From contig CAMETB010000062.1 in the NCBI GenBank assembly GCA_945936265.1, positions 1-7,968 of the forward strand: 7,968 nucleotides of DNA, in the 5' to 3' direction. The first letter of the stretch is position 1; every line of letters begins with the position of its first letter. Made by a program: the position numbers and the translations under genes. The notes beneath the pieces were generated by a model. It was not told the DNA's origin. It saw only the letters and a program-made list of their open reading frames with translations, and did not search any database. This document shows, one piece after another, positions 1 through 5,873 of this stretch. Source of the stretch: an uncultured Clostridia bacterium. Lineage in GTDB: Bacteria; Bacillota; Clostridia; Oscillospirales; CAG-272.

Positions 1-1057
1 CGGTTATCTCGTCGGGAACGGTTATGGAGAGTTTGGTGTTCTTCGCTTTTTCAAACACCTCTCTCTTCATTTTTTCCATTGCCATACGCTCTTTTTCTTT
101 CTTTGAGCCGTATGCGTCCTTTGAGTTCTGCTTTTTAAGCTTCTGCTTGGAGGCAGACTGACCGTATGCTTCGTAAGACGATGCGTACATATCCGTCTTG
201 TCGTCGTATTTGGACAAATCAATATCGACAGTCCTTGTATCTACTATACGGGTAGCGCCCGTTTTCTTCTTTATTTCAACAGTGTTGCTGTCCTGATGTT
301 TTACCTTCGGAGCGGGATTATACTGCGGGCGCCTTGATCCTGCGTCCTTATCAAATCCGCCAAAGGAGCTACGGTCGTCACGTCTGAAATCCGTACCCTT
401 GCGGAAGTCTCCTCCCTGACGGTCGAAATTCTTTTTGTCCTGACCGAGATCCTTCTTAAAGCCGTCTTTCTGTCTGAAGTCGGGCTTTTGCGCCGAGGAA
501 GCAAATGTATCGTTTTTCTGTGCGGGCTTTTTGAAATCCGTGCGGAAATCGCGCTTGTCGCCCTTCGGTGCCATTGCGTTTTTCGCCATCTCGTTTATCT
601 CGCTCGCCCTTTTTACCTCAACCTTCGGCTCTGCTTTTGCCTCTGTCTTTTGTGCGGTCTGTGTCTGCGGTTTCTGCTCCGCCTTTGCCTCGGGTTTAAC
701 TTCCGTCTTAACCTCTGCCTTAACTTCTGCCTTGGTTTCTGCCTTAACTTCAGCCTTAATCCCGGGCGCTTCCTCTGCCTTAGTCTCCGGTTTCGCCTCC
801 TCATTCGGCTCAGCCTTTTTCTCGGTTTTCTTTTTCGGCTTTTTCTTGGAAGGGATGACTATCTTTCCGTCGAGATAATCGTCGATACTCGAAATCTGCC
901 TCCCGAGAGTTATTGCGTTCAATATTCCGGACGCCTCTTCTTCGCTTAAAGACGAGGACTGGTTCTTGCCTGAAATGCCGATATTCTGCGCCTCGGAAAT
1001 AACATCGTTTACATCGAAATTTATCTTTTTGGCAAAATCCTTTATACGTTGTACCAT
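1..1057 (-). CDS. infB: Translation initiation factor IF-2, N-terminal part (cut by left edge)
   Basis: IF-2 is the GTPase that brings initiator fMet-tRNA to the 30S subunit and promotes subunit joining. Only the first 352 codons are present; the GTPase and tRNA-binding domains lie beyond position 1. Residues 1-48 (MVQRIKDFAKKINFDVNDV, then a SLSEEEA segment) form a typical small IF2_N helical domain. A long, charged, low-complexity linker follows, with Lys-Ala-Glu-Val repeats at about 102-121 and Phe/Arg/Asp-rich runs after 165. The segment VDTRTVDIDLSKYDD near residue 290 resembles the conserved linker motif of clostridial IF-2. The last residues (LSITVPDEIT) begin the second IF2_N domain. 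The ATG at 1057 has an AGAGG site 8 nt upstream and starts 5 nt after the ylxQ stop. It is the last gene seen of the rimP-nusA operon. Identification is from linker, domain and position, because no G-domain is visible. Confidence 0.93.
   Translation of the reverse strand, partial: MVQRIKDFAKKINFDVNDVISEAQNIGISGKNQSSSLSEEEASGILNAITLGRQISSIDDYLDGKIVIPSKKKPKKKTEKKAEPNEEAKPETKAEEAPGIKAEVKAETKAEVKAEVKTEVKPEAKAEQKPQTQTAQKTEAKAEPKVEVKRASEINEMAKNAMAPKGDKRDFRTDFKKPAQKNDTFASSAQKPDFRQKDGFKKDLGQDKKNFDRQGGDFRKGTDFRRDDRSSFGGFDKDAGSRRPQYNPAPKVKHQDSNTVEIKKKTGATRIVDTRTVDIDLSKYDDKTDMYASSYEAYGQSASKQKLKKQNSKDAYGSKKEKERMAMEKMKREVFEKAKNTKLSITVPDEIT
696..755 (-). repeat. Five tandem 12-bp units in the infB linker
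   Basis: Five consecutive 12-bp units lie at 696, 708, 720, 732 and 744. They are variants of TTAACTTCTGCC on the plus strand, with one to three changes each, and a decayed sixth copy may follow at 756-767. On the coding strand each unit gives four residues of the pattern K-(A/T)-E-(V/T), at about residues 102-121 of IF-2. The unit keeps the reading frame, so copy number can vary without breaking the gene. The linker is expected to be flexible and highly charged. Confidence 0.85.
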
Positions 1058-1062
1058 GCTGT

Positions 1063-1383
1063 TTACCTCTTTTCGTAAGATATAAGGGTTGTTAGTTCGT
1101 TTGAAAAATTTCCGTCGGTTATGCCGAGCGCGCATACCGGACCGCTTTTGCCGACAGCATGAGAGAGCGTATCGGCGCATATGTCGGTTTTTATATACTC
1201 CACGTTATAAAAAGTACATTTGTCGTTTATTTTTTTGACTGCGTTTTGCGAAGCGTCGCCAGCCACAAAAACGACTTTTATTTTTCCCTCGGAGATTTCC
1301 TTTGCCACCATAGGTACTCCTATTACAAGTTTCCCCGCCTTGCGGCAAAGACCGAGCATCGATAAAAATCTGTCGTTATTCAC
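1063..1383 (-). CDS. ylxQ: L7Ae/L30e-family RNA-binding protein YlxQ
   Basis: A 106-residue protein of the L7Ae/L30e/S12e/Gadd45 fold, whose members bind kink-turn RNA. The N-terminal segment FLSMLGLCRKAGKLVIG (residues 6-22) and the downstream VVFVAGDASQNAVKKI (35-50) match the bacterial YlxQ branch, called a probable ribosomal protein or K-turn binding protein in Firmicutes. The cellular role of YlxQ is not well defined. The start is GTG at 1383, overlapping the rnpM stop as GTGA, which suggests translational coupling; a GGAG site lies about 11 nt upstream. Length is normal for the family. Its place between rnpM and infB is the usual Bacillota order, which supports the call. Confidence 0.92.
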   Translation of the reverse strand: MNNDRFLSMLGLCRKAGKLVIGVPMVAKEISEGKIKVVFVAGDASQNAVKKINDKCTFYNVEYIKTDICADTLSHAVGKSGPVCALGITDGNFSNELTTLISYEKR

Positions 1384-1655
1384 TCCCCGGCTATCTCCCT
1401 TGCAAGTTCTTCTACGGTTTTATCGGGTATATCGACTTCGAGATTTGCGCGTATCCTGCCCGATTTTATCGCTTTTTTCAGGCAGGCTTCACTCTTGCAT
1501 ACATATGCTCCCCTGCCGGATTTTTTGCCCGTTGCGTCAAGGACTACTTCTCCCTCGGGCGTTCTTACAACCCGTATCAGTTCTTTTTTGGGAAACGACT
1601 GCATGCAGCCGAGGCATTTGCGCATGGGTACTTTCTTTATCTTCTTATTTTCCAT
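1380..1655 (-). CDS. rnpM: YlxR/DUF448 RNA-binding protein (RnpM)
   Basis: A 91-residue member of the YlxR (DUF448) family. The B. subtilis homologue was renamed RnpM after it was reported to bind and modulate RNase P. Visible family features are PMRKCLGC (10-17), KELIRVVRTPEG (24-35), the LDATGKKSGRGAYVC block (39-53) and a fourth Cys at 58. The quartet C14, C17, C53 and C58 could bind a metal, but that is inference from spacing; many family members keep only some of these residues. The start is ATG at 1655 with a GGGGTGA-type site directly upstream, 23 nt after the nusA stop. The 3' end overlaps ylxQ by four bases. It is part of the rimP-nusA-infB operon and probably co-expressed with those genes. 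Confidence 0.93.
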   Translation of the reverse strand: MENKKIKKVPMRKCLGCMQSFPKKELIRVVRTPEGEVVLDATGKKSGRGAYVCKSEACLKKAIKSGRIRANLEVDIPDKTVEELAREIAGE

Positions 1656-1678
1656 GAACTCACCCCGTTTTTCCTCGG

Positions 1679-2746
1679 TTACTCGCTCTTTATATCTATC
1701 TTACAGCCGGTAAGTCTTGCGGCAAGACGCGCGTTTTGTCCCATTTTTCCTATCGCAAGCGAAAGCTGATCGGCAGGGACTATAACCTTTGCCATTCTCT
1801 CTCCCTCAAGCGTTACGCTCTTTACGGAAGCGGGCAGAAGCGACGCCTTTATATACTCGCAAAGATCATCGCTGTAAGGGATTACATCTATCTTTTCCCC
1901 ATGAAGTTCGTCAACAATCGGAGATATACGCGCACCCTTGTTTCCTATGCATGCGCCGACCGCGTCAACCTCGGGGTCTCTTGAATAAACAGCTATTTTC
2001 GTTCTTGAGCCTGCCTCTCTCGCAACGCTCTTTATTATAACCGTTCCGTCGGATATCTCAGGCACTTCGGTTTCGAAAAGTCTTTTTACGAGGTTCGGAT
2101 GAAGTCTTGTAAGAGTTACGAGCGGACCTTTTACCTCCGGTGAGCTTACCTGTGTTGCGAACACTTTTATTCTGTCGCCCACTTTAAGCACCTCTCCCGG
2201 TATCTGCTCGCTCTTGGGGAGCGCCGCCTGCGATATTCCCGTGTCGACAACTACCGTGCCGGTTGAATCCTCAACCTTGGTAACCACTGCCGAGAGCATC
2301 TCGCCGCGTTTGTCCTCGTATTCCTTTGCCTGATAGTTTCTCTCGGCTTCTCTTATACCCTGTATTATTACCTGTTTTGCGTTCTGTGCGCTAAGACGGC
2401 GGAACTCTTTTGTCTGAAGCTCATATTCATAATCGCTTCCTATTGAACGGCGGCGGCTTCTCACTTTCAGTTTTACGCCCTTTGCGCGCATTTCTTCCTC
2501 GAACTTCTCGATGTCCTCTTTGGTCATCTCGGTTGCGGGGTCCTCCACCTCGGCGACTATCTTATACTTTCTGTAAACTTTCATATCCTTCTTTTCGGGA
2601 TCTATTACAACGGAGATATTGGTCGTTCCGTATTCCTTTTTGCAAGCCGCGGTAAGCGCCGCCTCGACTTTTTCTATCATGTACTCCTTCGGTATGTGTC
2701 TCTCTCTCTCGAGTGCGTCGAGTGATTCAAAAAATTCGCTGTTCAT
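1679..2746 (-). CDS. nusA: Transcription termination/antitermination factor NusA
   Basis: NusA binds RNA polymerase near the RNA exit channel, increases pausing and stimulates intrinsic termination. The 355 residues comprise an N-terminal RNAP-binding domain (about 1-145), an S1 domain (about 148-212), KH1 (GxxG at 268-271, GNKG, followed by PIVDELHGEKIDV) and KH2 (GKMG at 333-336, followed by QNARLAARLTG). It ends right after KH2, so it lacks the acidic repeats of proteobacterial NusA; this is normal for Bacillota. The N-terminal domain appears about 15 residues longer than the B. subtilis protein between residues 70 and 110, with a basic run at 92-100 (KLKVRSRRR). The ATG lies 17 nt after the rimP stop, preceded by GGAGG and AAGGA. 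Probably autoregulated through the leader hairpin at 3251-3275. Confidence 0.97.
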   Translation of the reverse strand: MNSEFFESLDALERERHIPKEYMIEKVEAALTAACKKEYGTTNISVVIDPEKKDMKVYRKYKIVAEVEDPATEMTKEDIEKFEEEMRAKGVKLKVRSRRRSIGSDYEYELQTKEFRRLSAQNAKQVIIQGIREAERNYQAKEYEDKRGEMLSAVVTKVEDSTGTVVVDTGISQAALPKSEQIPGEVLKVGDRIKVFATQVSSPEVKGPLVTLTRLHPNLVKRLFETEVPEISDGTVIIKSVAREAGSRTKIAVYSRDPEVDAVGACIGNKGARISPIVDELHGEKIDVIPYSDDLCEYIKASLLPASVKSVTLEGERMAKVIVPADQLSLAIGKMGQNARLAARLTGCKIDIKSE

Positions 2747-2763
2747 TTTTCCTTTTTCCTCCG

Positions 2764-3216
2764 TTAAAATTCAAAATAGATATTCATTTTGGCTATTGAT
2801 TTTTTAGGTATCTCTTTGCCGTCAACCACAACGCTGTCGCCGGAATATCCCTCAAGCGTTCCGATTATCGTCTTTGAGCCGTCAATCTGAGTGTAAAGTT
2901 TTACCTGAACCTTTTCGCCGATACATTTTGAGAGGTGAAAATCGTTTTTTATCTCCCTCTCGATACCGGGCGAGGAAATTTCAAGACGATATGAACCCTC
3001 GATAATGTCCGCTTCGTCAAGCACGGGATCCATAGCGTGCGACATTTTTTCGCAGTCCTCTATATCGATACCTTTGTCGGAATCTATCGTTATCCGGAGG
3101 AACCACTCCGTCCCTTCCTTCACGTACTCGACGTCCCATATAAAATATCCGAGCGACTCGGCAACAGGCTCTGCGAGTGCGCGCGCTTCCTCTGCGGTTT
3201 TACCCGATGATTTCAT
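2764..3216 (-). CDS. rimP: Ribosome maturation factor RimP
   Basis: RimP is needed for late assembly of the 30S ribosomal subunit. The 150-residue protein shows the family pattern: ALAEPVAESLGYFIWDVEYVKEG (about 14-36, in two parts), FLRITIDSDKGIDIEDCE (39-56), and the diagnostic LEISSPGIEREI near residue 78. The C-terminal half is an SH3-like barrel ending in IAKMNIYFEF. I chose the ATG at 3216 because AGGAG (3223-3227) lies 6 nt upstream and the protein then begins at the usual place for the family. An in-frame ATG at 3279 would add 21 residues but has no ribosome-binding site and would require translating through the leader hairpin. It is the first gene of the nusA operon. Confidence 0.95.
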   Translation of the reverse strand: MKSSGKTAEEARALAEPVAESLGYFIWDVEYVKEGTEWFLRITIDSDKGIDIEDCEKMSHAMDPVLDEADIIEGSYRLEISSPGIEREIKNDFHLSKCIGEKVQVKLYTQIDGSKTIIGTLEGYSGDSVVVDGKEIPKKSIAKMNIYFEF

Positions 3217-3240
3217 ATGTTTCTCCTTTCGTTTTCCATG

Positions 3241-3275
3241 TTCAAGAAAACAAGAGTGAGCCGCGCTCACTCTTG
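3241..3275 (-). promoter_or_regulatory. Terminator-like attenuator hairpin in the rimP-nusA leader
   Basis: On the minus strand a perfect 11-bp stem (CAAGAGTGAGC pairing with GCTCACTCTTG, 3275-3251) closes a 3-nt GCG loop. It is followed at once by TTTTCTTGAA (3250-3241), a U-tract interrupted at the fifth and eighth bases. The hairpin sits between the promoter (-10 at 3297-3302) and the rimP start (3216), within a leader of roughly 75 nt. Read on the plus strand, the sequence after the stem is CCATACTT, so terminator polarity is towards rimP. No competing antiterminator pairing is obvious. This fits NusA-dependent autoregulatory attenuation as reported for B. subtilis nusA. It could instead be a protein-binding operator or an mRNA-stabilising stem. 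Confidence 0.75.
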
Positions 3276-3296
3276 CCATACTTCAAAACCATAGGC

Positions 3297-3325
3297 ATTA
3301 TATCACACATTTTTTACGATTGCAA
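3297..3325 (-). promoter_or_regulatory. Sigma-A type promoter of the rimP-nusA-infB operon
   Basis: On the minus strand TTGCAA (3325-3320) and a perfect TATAAT (3302-3297) are separated by 17 nt. A TG one base before the -10 gives an extended -10 (TGATATAAT). Transcription should start near 3290. Upstream, two T6 tracts on the plus strand (3329-3334 and 3339-3344) are spaced 10 bp apart and fall at about -39 to -44 and -49 to -54, where an UP element would sit. The combination predicts a strong promoter, as expected for a housekeeping translation operon. Confidence 0.87.
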
Positions 3326-3375
3326 TAGTTTTTTCTGATTTTTTCCGAAAATTATCAAAAATATTATATTAAAGG

Positions 3376-3404
3376 TTTACAAATCTATCTTTTTGTTGTA
3401 TAAT
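3376..3404 (+). promoter_or_regulatory. Sigma-A type promoter of the CPBP protease-cysS operon
   Basis: TTTACA (3376-3381), a 17-nt spacer and a perfect TATAAT (3399-3404) point towards the protease gene. Transcription should begin near 3411, leaving a leader of about 60 nt. The promoter is divergent from that of rimP, with about 50 bp of very AT-rich DNA between the two -35 boxes. The leader carries a short 7-bp direct repeat (TTACTTA, 3432-3449, 2.6 copies) of unknown meaning. No T-box specifier or antiterminator element is visible. Confidence 0.85.
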
Positions 3405-3469
3405 TATCGCAAAAGAGCAACCTTTTCACTCTTACTTATTACTTATTACCTTGATTGCGGGGTGTGATT

Positions 3470-4261
3470 TTGAAAAAGAAATATTCATTCGGCGGTATTG
3501 CAATTGCCGTTCTGAAATGTATTGCATATATTGCCGTATGGTTTGCCGTTCAGTTTGCAGTGACATTGGCGGCAGAAATTATGATGAGAGTGCAGAACGC
3601 AAGTTTGTCGGCAGATGATTTTTACAGGCTGGTCATGTCCAAATCCACGGAAATTTCAATGCTCTCAAACCTTATTATGATACTCGCTTTTGCAATTTTC
3701 TATATGTTGCGTAAATCAAGTATAAGAAACGCGATAAGATTAAACCCCATGCCTGCGCCGTTCGGTTTCTCTGCCATCATTCTCGGCGTGGCGGCACAGT
3801 TTGCGATAATCTTTATAATCAATCTCATCCCTTTTCCCGAGGAACTCGTAAACTCGCTTAACAACAATTATGAATACATTGAGCAAAGCGGTACCGTGAT
3901 AAAATATCTTTCCGTGGCTTTTGTCGGCCCGATCGCCGAGGAAGTGCTTTTCAGAGGGCTTGTTCTGAATAAGCTGAACCAGAACATGAACTCATGGGTG
4001 GCGATTATCATTTCGTCCCTCGTTTTCGGCGCAATGCACGGAACGGTTATCGGTTTTCTCTACGCAACCGCCGTCGGTGTGATAATGGGTTGGCTTTATA
4101 TCAAGTTTGATTCCGTTGTGCCGTGTGCGCTTTTCCACATTGCGTTCAATACGACATCTCTCATAATATCGCAAAGCGGAGTGTCGGTTTTAGTCTGCAT
4201 CTTTTCGATATTCATAGTAATATCGGAAATAGCGGCGATCTCAAGATATCATTTTAACTGA
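3470..4261 (+). CDS. CPBP-family intramembrane metalloprotease
   Basis: An integral membrane protein of the CPBP family (CAAX prenyl protease/bacteriocin-processing, formerly Abi). The three family motifs are present: EEVLFR (157-162, with the EExxxR glutamates), FGAMH (186-190, FxxxH) and HIAFN (223-227, HxxxN). These supply the metal-binding and catalytic residues in characterised CPBP proteases. About eight hydrophobic segments are seen, for example near 9-36, 62-80, 101-121, 177-190, 193-211, 217-233 and 238-255. I chose TTG at 3470 (263 residues, starting MKKKYSFGG) because GGGGTG at 3459-3464 is well placed. A TTG at 3455 would add five residues but lacks a site. The stop codon lies within the TGAGGA that serves as the cysS ribosome-binding site. 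The substrate is unknown; no bacteriocin gene is nearby. Confidence 0.9.
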   Translation: MKKKYSFGGIAIAVLKCIAYIAVWFAVQFAVTLAAEIMMRVQNASLSADDFYRLVMSKSTEISMLSNLIMILAFAIFYMLRKSSIRNAIRLNPMPAPFGFSAIILGVAAQFAIIFIINLIPFPEELVNSLNNNYEYIEQSGTVIKYLSVAFVGPIAEEVLFRGLVLNKLNQNMNSWVAIIISSLVFGAMHGTVIGFLYATAVGVIMGWLYIKFDSVVPCALFHIAFNTTSLIISQSGVSVLVCIFSIFIVISEIAAISRYHFN

Positions 4262-4271
4262 GGATAAAATC

Positions 4272-5669
4272 ATGAAAATTTACAATACTCTTTCAAAGGC
4301 AGTAGAAGATTTCGTACCGAATGAGCTGGGCAAGGTAAAAATGTATACCTGCGGTCCTACCGTTTACCATTTTGCGCACATAGGCAACCTGCGCACGTAT
4401 ATAATGGAAGACATCCTTGAAAAGTTCCTGAGGTACGAGGGCTATGATGTTTTAAGAGTTATGAACATAACCGATGTCGGCCACCTGACAAGCGACGGCG
4501 ATACGGGCGAGGACAAAATGCTCAAAGGTGCAAAGCGCGAGCACAAGACCGTGCTTGAAATTGCCGATTACTACAGGAAAGCGTTTTTTGACGACTGCGC
4601 AAAACTCAACATCAAAATGCCCGACGTCGTTGAGCCGGCAACGCACTGCATACCCGAATTTATAAAGACGATAAGCGCGCTTATCGACAAGGGGTACGCT
4701 TATCTTGCCGAGGGCAATGTCTATTTTGACACCTCGAAAGTAAAAGATTACTATGCTCTTACCGGTCATTCAAGCGACGAGCTTATGGTCGGCGTGCGTG
4801 ACGACGTTACAGAAGACAAAAACAAGAGAAACAAGAGCGACTTCGTCCTCTGGTTTACAAAGTCCAAATTTGACGACCAGGAGCTCAAATGGGAAAGCCC
4901 GTGGGGGCTCGGTTATCCCGGCTGGCATATAGAGTGTTCCTGCATAAGCATGAAGTATTGCGGAGAAAAGCTCGATATACATTGCGGAGGAGTTGACAAC
5001 ATATTCCCGCACCACACAAACGAAATAGCGCAAAGCGAGGCATATCTCGGTCACAAATGGTGCAACTATTGGTTTCACGTTCACCACCTGAACGACGAAA
5101 CGGGTAAAATGAGCAAATCAAAAGGCGAATTTTTAACCGTGTCGCTTCTTACCGAAAAGGGATATAATCCGCTTGCATACAGATTTTTCTGCCTGCTCTC
5201 ACATTACAGAAAGCCGCTTACATTCTCTTATTCCGCACTTGATCAGGCACAAGCAACTTATGACAAACTCTTAAAGAGAATAGACGCTCTTTCGAGAGAG
5301 GGAGAGGCTGACGAAAAGTTCGTTAAAGAGTGTCACGAAAAATTCGATGCGGCGCTCGGCAACGACCTTAATACCGCGCTCGGCATAACCGCCCTTTACG
5401 ACGTTCTTAAAGCCGACGTCTCCGACGCCTCCAAACTTGCGGCGATAGCGGATATGGATAAAGTCCTCTCACTCGGTCTTGTAAGGGACGTAAAGGAACA
5501 GAGCGGCGAGCACGAGTTAAAGGACGAGATCGAAAAGATGATAGCCGAGCGTGCCGAGGCAAAGAAAGCGAAAAATTATGCTCTTGCCGACGAGATAAGG
5601 AACAAACTCTCCGCTATGGGAGTTACTCTTATCGACACGAAGGATGGCACCACCTACACGGTGAAATAA
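4272..5669 (+). CDS. cysS: Cysteinyl-tRNA synthetase
   Basis: Class I aminoacyl-tRNA synthetase that charges tRNA-Cys. The 465-residue length is normal. The catalytic fold shows the HIGH-type signature HIGN at 36-39 (in FAHIGNLRTY) and KMSKS at 279-283. The residues equivalent to the zinc site that recognises cysteine are C27 (YTCGPTVY), C222 (WHIECS), H247 and E251 (FPHHTNEIAQSEA). The C-terminal part (about 335-465) is the helical DALR-type tRNA-binding region. The ATG lies 10 nt after the protease stop, with GAGGA overlapping that stop, so the two genes are probably translationally coupled. One base separates its stop from the start of the next gene. Confidence 0.98.
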   Translation: MKIYNTLSKAVEDFVPNELGKVKMYTCGPTVYHFAHIGNLRTYIMEDILEKFLRYEGYDVLRVMNITDVGHLTSDGDTGEDKMLKGAKREHKTVLEIADYYRKAFFDDCAKLNIKMPDVVEPATHCIPEFIKTISALIDKGYAYLAEGNVYFDTSKVKDYYALTGHSSDELMVGVRDDVTEDKNKRNKSDFVLWFTKSKFDDQELKWESPWGLGYPGWHIECSCISMKYCGEKLDIHCGGVDNIFPHHTNEIAQSEAYLGHKWCNYWFHVHHLNDETGKMSKSKGEFLTVSLLTEKGYNPLAYRFFCLLSHYRKPLTFSYSALDQAQATYDKLLKRIDALSREGEADEKFVKECHEKFDAALGNDLNTALGITALYDVLKADVSDASKLAAIADMDKVLSLGLVRDVKEQSGEHELKDEIEKMIAERAEAKKAKNYALADEIRNKLSAMGVTLIDTKDGTTYTVK

Positions 5670-5670
5670 A

Positions 5671-5847
5671 ATGAAGAAATCGTGTGAAAGTTGCGAATAC
5701 TACGACTACGACGAGTTTTCGGATCAGTATGTCTGCAAAATAGATCTTGACGAGGATGAGTATCTCGATTTTATAAATTCGAGAACGAAGGACTGCCCCT
5801 ACTACAAGTTTTACGACGAGTATAAATCGGTACAGAAGCAAAATTGA
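5671..5847 (+). CDS. Small four-cysteine protein, DUF6472-like
   Basis: A 58-residue protein too short for usual ORF cut-offs but clearly coding. It starts one base after the cysS stop (TAAAATG), keeps the codon style of its neighbours and has a conserved-looking architecture. Four cysteines (C5, C8, C22, C42) are arranged CxxC-x13-C-x19-C, suggesting a small metal-binding fold. The protein is very rich in Tyr (9) and Asp (9), with an acidic middle (LDEDEY, 26-31) and the ending CPYYKFYDEYKSVQKQN. This resembles, from memory, the DUF6472 family of short clostridial proteins; no function is known to me. It has no ribosome-binding site of its own beyond the end of cysS and probably depends on coupling. 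There is no signal peptide or membrane segment, so it is likely cytoplasmic. Confidence 0.85.
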   Translation: MKKSCESCEYYDYDEFSDQYVCKIDLDEDEYLDFINSRTKDCPYYKFYDEYKSVQKQN

Positions 5848-5862
5848 GTATTCTCAGATTAC

Positions 5863-5867
5863 GGAGG
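5863..5867 (+). promoter_or_regulatory. Ribosome-binding site fixing the dusB start at GTG 5874
   Basis: GGAGG lies 6 nt before GTG at 5874, which opens the reading frame MDFKGKIILAPMAGVTDAPF, the usual start of a Dus protein. An ATG at 5872 overlaps this GTG but is in another frame and stops after seven codons. A TTG at 5844 in the right frame lies before the site and is not needed. Confidence 0.85.
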
Positions 5868-5873
5868 AGAAAT

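Noticed and set aside
488..949. Plus-strand open frames rich in Leu/Cys/Phe or Ala/Ser, resembling small membrane proteins
   Set aside because: They are exact antisense shadows of the Lys/Glu/Ala-rich infB linker, whose codon bias creates long hydrophobic frames on the other strand.
3217..3279. Longer RimP starting at the in-frame ATG 3279
   Set aside because: There is no ribosome-binding site, the start would be only about 11 nt from the predicted transcript end, and the added residues come from the leader hairpin. The ATG at 3216 has AGGAG at ideal spacing and fits the family.
3413..3433. Small inverted repeat (AAGAG ... CTCTT) in the protease leader
   Set aside because: Five base pairs with an 11-nt loop in AT-rich DNA is expected by chance, and it has no U-tract or overlap with the start site.
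3405..3469. T-box riboswitch controlling cysS
   Set aside because: The leader is only about 60 nt and shows no TGGAACC-type T-box, specifier loop or antiterminator; the gap directly before cysS is 10 nt.
4452..5121. Minus-strand frames of about 78-105 residues opposite cysS
   Set aside because: They lie entirely within the conserved cysS coding region, have no ribosome-binding sites or recognisable motifs, and match nothing expected.
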